Positions 1 through 8,800 of a stretch of DNA of 13,116 nucleotides are shown here, in pieces. The notes beneath the pieces are model-generated. The model worked only from the letters and a program-made list of their open reading frames with translations, was not told the DNA's origin and did not search any database. Numbering within the stretch: the stretch's first letter is position 1; each line of letters begins with the position of its first letter. The translations under genes were made by a program, and so were the position numbers. Source of the stretch: Cruorifilaria tuberocauda (taxonomy: Eukaryota; Nematoda; Chromadorea; Rhabditida; Onchocercidae); the NCBI GenBank assembly GCA_013365365.1, contig JABVXU010000980.1, forward strand, positions 1 through 13,116. The letters are read 5' to 3'.

Positions 1-78
1 CAATGCTATGAAGAAGGAAGGAATTCGGATAAACGTAATGACAAGTCGAGGTTATTTGAACTTTTTGGAGATTATTGA
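1..78 (+). CDS. Possible 3' end of an upstream gene (partial, unrecognised)
   Basis: Frame 1 is open from the first base and gives 25 residues before a TGA at 76-78. The peptide is charged and hydrophilic (it includes EEGRNSDKRND and ends FELFGDY) and looks more like coding sequence than the AT-rich DNA that follows. No start codon or splice acceptor is needed inside the window if the exon begins to the left. I do not recognise the family. A 25-codon open stretch can occur by chance, so this is only a candidate. Confidence 0.25.
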   Translation, partial: QCYEEGRNSDKRNDKSRLFELFGDY

Positions 79-1204
79 TATATGACAGGTCGCATCATTG
101 TATTTTGAATAGGTATTTTTGATAAGTGATCTCTTTAATTCTATTTGCAACAGTATATGAATTTTACCTTTTAATAGAAAAATAATATTTTATTCAATGC
201 GTCACGCAGAAATAGTTGGTGTTGTACGAGGTATTGATTATTTACAGATTTATAAACAGAGGTGAAAAGTTATTCTTTGAAGAGGTTCACTGTTTAGTTT
301 ACAGGAGTGAGCTGAATAGTTCTTCTGCTTCATCCATTCATACTTTTTTTCGCTCTATATTTTCTTATTCTGAACTGTCAGAAAAGATTTCTATGATTCC
401 TTTATTCATTCTTTTCGTTTCTGTTATTTTATTTCACTTAGCAGTGACTAGCATCTTTTTGGCTTAAATTCACATATTTCAGACTCAGTAATGTGTACTC
501 TTCATTAAAACTCTCTTGTGAAACGTTTGAATTCAAATGTTATTTGGTAACAAAATTCGACTGGCGTGCGTTCGAATTTTTATTTCAGTGTACAGTTTTT
601 TCTGACGAGCGAAGTTCGATGATTGTTGCAGTGAAACTGGAAGAGACTCGGTTCATTCCCAGTGCTGCGAAGTTGTTTCTGATACAAGTAGGGGAGTATC
701 GGTAATATAACGGGGCAATCTGTCACATGATTTGATCTTGGAAAAGATTATCGAAAGGTTGGAATAGAGGCATGGAAAATGACGTGTAATGCATATCTTA
801 ATAAAAGAGAAATTGAATTATCTGGAGGAGAATCATGTCAAAATGTTTAATTCCGTTTATTATAATGTGTACGGGTCTTTCATATGTTATTAGATGCTAT
901 AGGAGGGTATTGCATAAGTTTAAAAAACAAAACGATTCATACTAGCTGTCCAGACTACTTTGGTTCCTTCTCCAGATCCACGGTGAACAGCATGTTTTAC
1001 TGTTGCTTTTCAGGCGTGGGACATTTCATTGATTACTATCAACTGTTAACGACGTAACCGAAATAAAGTCAGTTGTTCCTAACGGAAACATTGGCAGTAG
1101 TGTTATAGTGATATTTATTGCTAACTTGTTGTGCTGAAGCTTTGTTCAAAACGATGATCAATGTTCTGTGGAAATTTTCTGATTGATTAGTTTTTATGGT
1201 TCAG
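79..1204. other. Intergenic / upstream region, no defensible gene
   Basis: Two short open frames lie on the plus strand (216-467 and 493-705). The first is T-rich and low complexity, with a hydrophobic tail typical of chance AT-rich translation. Within the second, 589-701 is bounded by a good acceptor (TTTCAG at 583-588) and a donor (GTAATA from 702). It could be a noncoding 5' exon of the ligase gene spliced to 1205, or a chance pair. No TATA box or other promoter element stands out. Confidence 0.5.
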
Positions 1205-1258
1205 GAAACCGGATACGAGTATCTTCCGGTTTGATGTTGTTGAAGTGTAGTGATCTGT
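1205..1258 (+). promoter_or_regulatory. Putative 5' UTR of the MGRN1-like gene, with splice acceptor and hairpin
   Basis: TTCAG at 1200-1204 could serve as a trans-splice (spliced leader) or cis acceptor 54 bases before the ATG, the usual nematode arrangement. Immediately after it, 1206-1232 can fold. AAACCGGA (1206-1213) is exactly complementary to TCCGGTTT (1225-1232), and the inner GATAC/GTATC bases can extend the stem. Use of the acceptor is inferred. Confidence 0.4.
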
Positions 1259-4200
1259 ATGGGTCAAATAACGTCCCTTCAACGAAGAACCAATGTCCCG
1301 AATGTAACGAATGGGACAGATAATGATGATGAGAACTGTGAAATGCATCGCTTTTCTAGTCATCCAGGTATATACCATATTTTCAAGATAGTTTCACGTA
1401 AGAGGTATTCAGTAGATGAAAACTATCGTTTGGTTAAACCAAATAATTTAGTTCTTTTCGTCTTGATTATTTGACTCCAATTGAATTAATGAAATATACT
1501 ACTTAATTTGATTGTACGATTTCTAGAGTTACATTTATCCATTTTGCATTTTGGTAAGAAGGTTTGCTGGCATTAAACAAAGTGGTTTGGATTTAATGTA
1601 AAAGATGTCGGCTCTTTCATCGCTCTCTTTCATTTTTCGTATGCTTATGTATTGGATTTATAACTTTAAGAGACTGGGAAAATAAATCTACATTTTTCAG
1701 GAGCTTTTTTTGGTTCATACTTCTTACTGGGCGGTGAACGATATGATTTGGCAAAGCCAGAAGCTTTTTTATTTGGCGAAAATGCAGATTTAGATATACT
1801 TGGCAACAGATCAGTGCAGGTATTTATTTGGCAGAAATTTGAATTTTCCGAGACTTTTTTTAATGTTTTTATTAAGCTATTTCATTGTTCTTTCTTCTAT
1901 CTCGAAGCAAAATGTAAGCTTATTTGTTCTCCAGTTTCCATACTCGAGTCAACCAGTGAATGATCCGGTGAGGACATTAAATGCTTTAATCAATCTTCGC
2001 CGAGATTCGCTAAAGCTAACAAAGTAAGTGAATCACAGTGCTTTATAGTTAACCTTCGTTGATGTGTATCAACAGGAAAATCTATTGGCATATAGTCGGA
2101 CATCACTATCTGGGAACTCTTTGCCACATTAATGCGTACTATTTGCTTATCTGCTATGTGAAGAAAAGGGCTTACAATTTGTGTTTATTAAACGTGAGTG
2201 AATGAGAGCAAAGAAATAAAGTAACTAGTCAAAATTAGCAAGAAATTGAATGAACAAACTTCTTATGGCTTTTGTTTTGATCCTATAAATATCTTGAAGT
2301 TTGGGGATACTGCTGCTTCTGAAATTTATGCTTTTTTTTCTATTAGAAACAAAAATGACTCATCAGAGAATAACAAGGATTCGTTCTGCTTGGAATTCTA
2401 TTTCGACTGTGACAGTGCCTGTTATGTACAAATTCATTTCTTCGCAAAGGAATTTGTCAGCGACGGACGTATACAGTATGTTTTTCTTAAAACTAACTGA
2501 AGTTTTGCTACATTTTACGAGTAGTTTATTTTAAGAGTAGCAAAACACTATATCGATGATATCTGGAACATGTCCACTATCCGTCCCTCTGCTTATAAAA
2601 AATGCTTTTAGTATCTTCGGTGCATGTAAAATTACATAGTGGAATATGAAATGTTGTTTATTACGACATCTTCGATGCATTTAGAAAGACTTACTAGAAT
2701 ATGAAATGTTTAATATTGTCATAATTATATTATAATTATCCCTGATATTGTCGTCATTCAATATCAAACATTAATAATCGATATTGCCATTAGGAAATAT
2801 ATCAATTTTTTTAACAGCAGTTAAATTAGATGTGTTTGCTATAAATTTCTAATGCCGCTGCCTGTAGATTTGTACACAAGTATCCTCAACTGAAGTCATC
2901 TGAGCAGTATTATTTTGATGTTGGTGCAGAACAGCATTTCGACAAATTTATAATGGACACCAGTGTATATGACCTTAGTTCCGTACGTCTCTCTTTGTAT
3001 TGAACACAGATGTCATAAATCATTTGGACTTTGCAGTCCCTTTCTGAATAAAAATGTAACTGATATTCATAATCGTTCTAAACACATACTCGTTGTTTTT
3101 CCTGTTATAACATTCACAAAGAAATACAGTTGAATCATGATAAATTTGAAATTTTCAGATGCATTATGATAGCGGTTCCTATTTTCCGATTGTTATCGAG
3201 ATTCGTGCCATTGATTGTGGTATCGAGCAGATTCAGTCAACAATGGCTAGTATCGAGCACGCAACCGATCAGTGTGCGACTTTTGTTATAAAAGCGCTCA
3301 AACAAAAACTGGTGAATTTTTGACAAGTTCCTCCCATAGATGATCCCTTCTATCTTATACGTTTAGGTCATCCAGATTAAGTAGGATCATGAAACCATCG
3401 GTACCGCTTATAAGAGCAAAAAATATTCAATTATTAATCCTTTGCCGATTGGTGATAACTATTTGGAACAGTCAGCTCGTTCAGTTGTCTTTCCATCTTG
3501 ATTTCTTGAGAGTGTGAAGAAATATGCCTATTTTAATGTTAAACCTGCACGGTTACTACGTCGCTTTCGATGCGAATCAGTTTCTCATATCGTAATTTCA
3601 GTTCACTATTAGAGTACTGATCAATTTGTTAGGTTGCTGATGGCGTAGTATATCTGTTGCAAGAAATTTACGGAATTGAGAATAAGGAACACGACCTCGG
3701 TGATGAAAATGGATCCGAATGTATTATTTGTATGTCTGATATTCGTGATACTGTTATCCTTCCATGTAGGCATTTATGTATTTGTAATGGATGTGCAGAA
3801 ACACTGAGGTATAAGGTCTGTTTTTTTAGTTTTCCATCTTTCCAAAAATGTTTTCATCAATACTGAAAAGAAAAACTTCAGCTCAGATATCATCTTTTGT
3901 TTTTCAGTTTTTATCATCATATGTAAATGTCGTGAAATCCTGAAGAATTTTGTTCTTAAGAACGTACGAATTTTTTTTTGTATTTTTATACTCGGAAAAT
4001 TTTTTGGGACTTTTCCCATGTCTGTTAACGATTCCCACTGAATTTATTATATTAAACTTCAGTTGAATAATTGCCCCATTTGTCGCTCTCCATTCCGTGC
4101 ACTACTACAGTTGAAGACGATGCGTGTTGTCAGTACGGTTTCAATAACTGATCAGTCACCATCTTCCCAACAAACTCGTTCACAAACCAGGTAATGTTTA

Positions 4201-5323
4201 CGTATTGCATGTTCACCCATAGTCACTTTTAAAAAATGTTTGCACATTTTCGTTTTTGAAGTAATTTTATTAACATTTTTATCTAATATTTTAGGTTACA
4301 GATATTCTTCCTTAGAAATTGCTTTAAAACTGTTCCAAATTAATAAGAGAAATCCTTTAAGGTATGAAACAATGACGTTAGTAGAAGCATTAAATGGACC
4401 GATTAGCCATATACAGTCCTGTGTAGTACCGACTGCTCCACTTGGCTACAACATCGATTCTCCCCATGAGGTTTCTACGTCCCTTAATTCAAAAGTTACA
4501 AGACGTTCTTCACGATCTTCAGTCGCTATCCAACAGGTTACAATTTTTTTGTCTTTTGGTTCACAAGGAAGAGGTTCGGTTATTCATCATCATAGTGGAT
4601 CAAATGCTCTCTACTGTTGCGAGTAGATTGATAGATTTGAGTAGAATCTTAACTCTTTAATAAACGAGTGCTGTTAACAGTTGACATTCAAGGTTTGATA
4701 TTTATGAGTTATTGAAAATATGTTTTCAATAAATTGCATTCTCTTACAACCTTACCTCATCATTAAATTTGCATCGTATATTTCTTTCCATTGTAGGTGC
4801 TTACGTTAAATAATCAAGGCCGAAACAAGAAGGATAATACTGTTTGTATAGAAATGAAATCGGCTGATGAATTCAAAAATGTAAGCTAACCAATTCTTAA
4901 TTAATCTCAAGTTTTATTTTTCTAAAATAAAAGTGCGTCCATCTTCCTACTCAAAAGTCCTCTAAAAATCCTATTTGGTTTGGTTACAGTGCGATCCAAA
5001 CCAAGAAACTGAAGCAGGAAACTCTTGTAACTTTTGGGGTACTTTTCTGCCCCTCAGTTTAACGTGATATCATATATCATAAGGTGCCGAAACTTCAGGA
5101 GGAAGAAATGTCAAGTGGCTGTTCGATAAGTCGTTGTCCCGATTCTCCCTCCAATATTACATCTTCCTCGGCTTCGTCATATGGTCGACATTACAAGAAA
5201 CATCAAAATATGTCACCACGGTATAGCCGAAAAGAATCCATCGAAAATGTTGTTGCTCAAGAAAACGCGCCGATTGAACTTGCCAAAAATTCCGATGACA
5301 TTGCCACAGAAAAGGATTCATAA
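1259..5323 (+). CDS. MGRN1: Mahogunin-type RING E3 ubiquitin ligase (MGRN1/RNF157 family), 11 exons
   Basis: Transfers ubiquitin from an E2 to substrates at endosomal and plasma membranes. In mammals MGRN1 modifies TSG101 and affects melanocortin-receptor signalling. Exons: 1259-1367, 1701-1819, 1935-2023, 2347-2475, 2868-2982, 3159-3311, 3633-3815, 4063-4190, 4362-4536, 4797-4880, 5084-5323. All have GT-AG introns and join in phase, giving about 507 residues (vertebrate MGRN1 about 550). Domains seen: N-myristoylation signal MGQITS; conserved LFGEN block near 63-67 and the DAR-type region to about 235; LLQEIYGIENK at 246-256; RING ligands C268, C271, C283, H285, C289, C292, C303, C306; LVEALNG at 348-354; PTAP at 365-368; Ser-rich tail with ESIENV, matching the SIENV block of vertebrate MGRN1. 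I chose the ATG at 1259 over the in-frame GTG at 1250 because only it gives a family-like MGxxxS start. Introns of 320-390 bases (1368-1700, 2024-2346, 2476-2867, 3312-3632) hold no other gene. Least certain: acceptors of exons 9 and 11. Confidence 0.93.
2697..2772. repeat. Nested inverted repeats in intron 4 of the ligase gene
   Basis: Inside the 392-base intron, AATGTTTAATATTG (2705-2718) is the inverted partner of CAATATCAAACATT (2759-2772), with 13 of 14 positions complementary. Between them lie a perfect palindrome, ATAATTATA-T-TATAATTAT (2721-2739), and a smaller perfect pair, GATATTG (2744-2750) with CAATATC (2759-2765). A 14-base direct repeat, GAATATGAAATGTT, occurs at 2642-2655 and 2697-2710. 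No coding capacity and no clear target-site duplication is visible. It may be a decayed MITE-like element or simple AT-rich hairpin DNA. Confidence 0.5.
3720..4080 (+). other. Region encoding the C3HC4 RING finger, split by intron 7
   Basis: The first six zinc ligands are in exon 7 (CIIC, then CRH, then C-x2-C), and the last pair (NNCPIC) is at the start of exon 8, after the intron at 3816-4062. The spacing C-x2-C-x11-C-x1-H-x3-C-x2-C-x10-C-x2-C equals that of vertebrate MGRN1. No ligand is missing, so the ligase should be active. Confidence 0.93.
4429..4440 (+). other. PTAP late-domain motif in the ligase
   Basis: CCG ACT GCT CCA encodes P365-T-A-P368, in the context VVPTAPLGYN. It lies just after the conserved LVEALNG block, at the place where vertebrate MGRN1 has PSAP followed by LYEE. 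P(T/S)AP motifs bind the UEV domain of TSG101 (ESCRT-I). Conservation of position is seen; binding in this organism is inferred. Confidence 0.85.
4537..4664 (+). other. Readable intron 9 start with stop codon and AATAAA: possible short isoform end
   Basis: If the donor at 4537 is not used, the reading frame continues for 29 residues to a TAG at 4624-4626. AATAAA follows at 4659-4664. This would give a ligase of about 429 residues with the RING and PTAP but without the Ser-rich tail. A second AATAAA lies near 4725. Whether either is used is unknown. Confidence 0.25.
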
Positions 5324-5860
5324 TTTGATTATTAACTGTTGAAAATTTATCAACGCACTCCTTCCACACTTTTATTTTACACATCATTTTTTCTATGCAT
5401 GTGATTTCCTTTTTTGCTACACTGCTGCTAAATCATAATTGGCATTTCGTCTTTTCGTTCTTTTCCCCTTCCTCATCTCAACAATGTTCTTTCTCAGAAA
5501 GCAATTTGAAAAGCTCTACCAAGTGATGCATTTATGTAAATGGTTGAAATTGCTTTCATACTACTATTTTCATTTCTTTTGCTCTTCTCTATTTCTATTC
5601 CTTTGTAAGATGTCGCAATCGATAAAAAGGTGCACTACTTCGAAACTTTTATCATCTTATCCGTATGGTTTAAATGACGAACTTTTAAATTTTCTTGGAC
5701 TACTCAAATCCAAGTAATACCCGTTTAAGTGCAACGGTCGTAACTACAATTGCGATTAACCGAACTCCGAAGTCCGAGAAACAAGGATACATTATCGAAC
5801 AACAAACATGATTTATTAGATTCCCGGCTCTCTGAGTCCTCCATTGTCCTGTTTCAAATT
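5324..5860. other. Convergent 3' intergenic region (both 3' UTRs)
   Basis: The ligase (+) and helicase (-) genes end 537 bases apart, tail to tail. I see no canonical AATAAA for the ligase here, so its 3' end is undefined. A 35-codon ATG frame (5610-5717, +) begins directly after TTTGTAAG and is less T-rich than its surroundings. It is in phase with the exon 10 donor at 4881, so it could be an alternative last exon, but it matches no family I know. Confidence 0.5.
5812..5817 (-). terminator. Polyadenylation signal of the helicase gene
   Basis: TTTATT on the plus strand reads AATAAA on the minus strand, about 44 bases past the helicase TGA (5861-5863). This is a normal distance for a nematode 3' UTR, and it is the only canonical signal I see close to that stop. 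Confidence 0.6.
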
Positions 5861-8800
5861 TCATAATATATCCTGACCAAACACAGGCTTCGATTTCCGT
5901 AACAGTTGTTTTTGAATTTTTTCCGAATGTTTCCTACTGACAATAAGGCGATCAATTAACTCCTCTTGTTTAATGATTTTGCCATGACTTTGGATATATT
6001 CGATAAGAGACTTCAAATGCTTTGCGTGCTTCATCATTTTTGCATTACCCACCAGGACAAACTGTCGACGAGCTCTCGTAACGGCAACATTAAAGCGTCG
6101 TTCATCTTTTAAAAATCCAATTCGGCCTGCAAAAAACGGAACTTTTATTGAAAAGAAACTTAAATCTGAAGTTCATTAAAATCGGAAATAAAGTTTTAGA
6201 CGTTAAAAAGCAAATTTGGATTTCTTAATGAATATAAATTTCACATTTGTTTTAATATAAATCGCATGTCAAAGAATACCATCACTGTTATTTCTGACCA
6301 ATGACATAACGATTACTTCACATTCCTGGCCTTGAAAGGCATCCACGCTATTCACCCTGCTACTTTTCAATAATTTCCTCAACATGTCCACCTGAAAATG
6401 GATTCCTATCGCAATCAGGCATCAAAAATACCCGCTATTTATATAGCTTAATTCCTAGCAAAAAAATTTTAATTGAAGAAACCGTCCAGAAAGAAATAAA
6501 TGACCCATATCATATAAAAATTAGGAATTTTATGTAGTTGTTCAAAAACATGTTCAGTCAAACCTGTGCAACATACGGTGCTATGATACCAATGTCTTCT
6601 TCCTGTACACCAAACATGTTTAACGCAGTAACATATTTGGTGATCAATTTCGCTTCTACTGCAAATGAATTTTACTTAAATTGTTAAAATATCCAGAAAA
6701 CACATTGTACTATACTAGAGCTCAAATTGATGCGAGGAAAACCAATTCTCAATATTTCAAAAATGATTGTAAAAATAAATTTCAGGAAAATTTACGCGCA
6801 TTTGCATACGAGTATCGATATAGCTTTTCTTTACTTTCTATCGATTTATCATGGCTTGTGTCAATGAATATCATTGGTTCATTAAATAAACTTTCTTTAG
6901 GCACTCTGCTTATATCACTGAAATATATTGAGGGACATAAATTCGGAGAAGTTCATTAACAACTTTCAGAAACTTAACTCAAAAACCTGAATATCAAAAC
7001 TGTAGTTATGAGAAATTAATCATTTAATGGATCAATTCATTTTTATGTAACTTGGTCCAAAAGTTGAATCATACACTTTCGGAATGTTACATAGCAAGTG
7101 CTACCAAAATGGTATACCTCAAAAGTTGATCGGCAATATGCACATTTGAACGTAACTGTGACTTGTAAAAAAATGAAGAAGGCCATCTGAAAGAGGAAAT
7201 TCCTGACTTAAATGTTTTGCAAAATAAATTATTATTAAAAACCACAAGTAGCTTCCCGTTTTTTCTTGATAAATATGCAACTAACTCCATGATTTTCTTA
7301 TTCATTCGATATTGCTCTGTTAACATGAACGAATTGGTTTCACCGAATCTCTTGGATAAAGTATCCATTAATGAGCTATTGATGTCATCAACTTCCAATA
7401 ATCTTAAAATACTTGAAATCCTTTAAAAAAAATAACAATCATCTATAAATATAAAAATGATACAACAGAACTGGAAAACTATAAACTGCGAGAGAGGATC
7501 ACCATCCCCGTAACGCTTTGATGATATAACTGAATCACATTTCTCAAGGGAAGCCTTTCGAACTGAGTCATAAGTAAACTAAATATCTTAAAGACTTATT
7601 TATGGTGCGCAGTATAATGAACCATTAATTTTATTTAATAAAATCTCGAATTAAATTATAAGGAGAACTGTTCCGATTTCATTAAAGAATTTCACTTAGC
7701 AAAGTCACTACCTCTACCAGAAATGACTTCAAAATCCGAAAAGTTGAATTAAACATCGAACTGCACCGTGAGGTTTTCAAAACTGGTGGTAACTGCCACG
7801 GATCACCAACAATTACAGCTCTCGGAGATAAAAGCAACGCGTACCATGCAACACATTCCAAGGCTTGTGCAGCTTCATCTATTATTGTCAAATTCGGTCG
7901 AAAACCTTGTTCACGAAGGAATCGTAGTGAGTTATTTGTTAATGTACATACAATTACTTGCTTACAACTTACAATACTCTGAAAAATTCGAAATTCAAAC
8001 ATTCCTGCATTCCCAGTCCATAGGATCTTAAATTTCACAAAACTTGGATGAAGTGAAATATCGAAGACGAAGATGCATGGAAATATACATATATCTATAG
8101 ATTTGAAACACTGTTTCAAGGAGGGATTTACCATCCTTAACTTTCTGTTTATTTCAAAAACTAAGATTCCTATTCTAATCTTGCAGTTCCAAGAATTTGT
8201 TGAGCATCAAAAGTCATTAAAAATACAAGAGGAAGTAAGATCAAAATTTCTACCTCCTTTAATTGCCATAACATCTTACTGGCATCACGCCAAGCTTTTT
8301 TATTTTCATTAAGATTATTTCCAGATGTTTCATTGCCCTCTTCTGAATTCTGCAAAAATTTGACATTATTCCCTTAAAATTTATTACTTTAAAAAGAGAA
8401 AACTAAGAAATTGACAAAAACGGAAGTTTAATGATTTTATATATAGACATTACATAATAATGAAGTGCACACAGTTACTTAAAAATGTCTTCCTTCCATT
8501 CTTGACTTCAAAACTATTTTTTTATAAATATAAGCTTTTTTAATCACATATTGACTACACATTATAAGTTCACAAAAGATATCAGACCAATTTTTTGAAA
8601 GCACACTGAATATCATTGAATTTGTCATGTTGCTCCAATTCATTGGCCAATGATAGCTCTGAATTAAATCCCAGTGTACATATTCCAGCTAAGTCCTTTA
8701 ATCGATTTTCAATATTGTTCACTGCAACGTTTGAAGGAGCACAAATAAGCACCTGTAAATTAAAGTATGACAAATTTTATTATATTAGGAAACATCAAAA

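Noticed and set aside
216..467. 83-codon plus-strand frame with a hydrophobic, membrane-like end
   Set aside because: T-rich DNA yields Phe/Leu/Ile runs by chance; there is no family match, no clear splice borders and no coding-like composition.
3774..4019. 81-codon minus-strand frame
   Set aside because: It is antisense to RING exon 7 and intron 7 of the ligase, with a Lys/Phe-rich low-complexity translation.
4989..5037. Possible extra ligase exon after GGTTACAG, encoding CDPNQETEAG
   Set aside because: Its 49-base length breaks the phase to exon 11, whichever acceptor is used.
5157..5387. 76-codon minus-strand frame
   Set aside because: It is antisense to ligase exon 11, whose own frame ends in a conserved-looking tail.
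6681..6959. 92-codon plus-strand frame
   Set aside because: It overlaps helicase exon 13 on the other strand, which is supported by conserved sequence and phase; this frame is its antisense shadow.
7682..7766. Extension of helicase exon 10 through [12 protein letters not shown] to a later donor
   Set aside because: It would insert about 20 unconserved residues between motif III and the SLMDTL block, where family spacing fits only the earlier donor.
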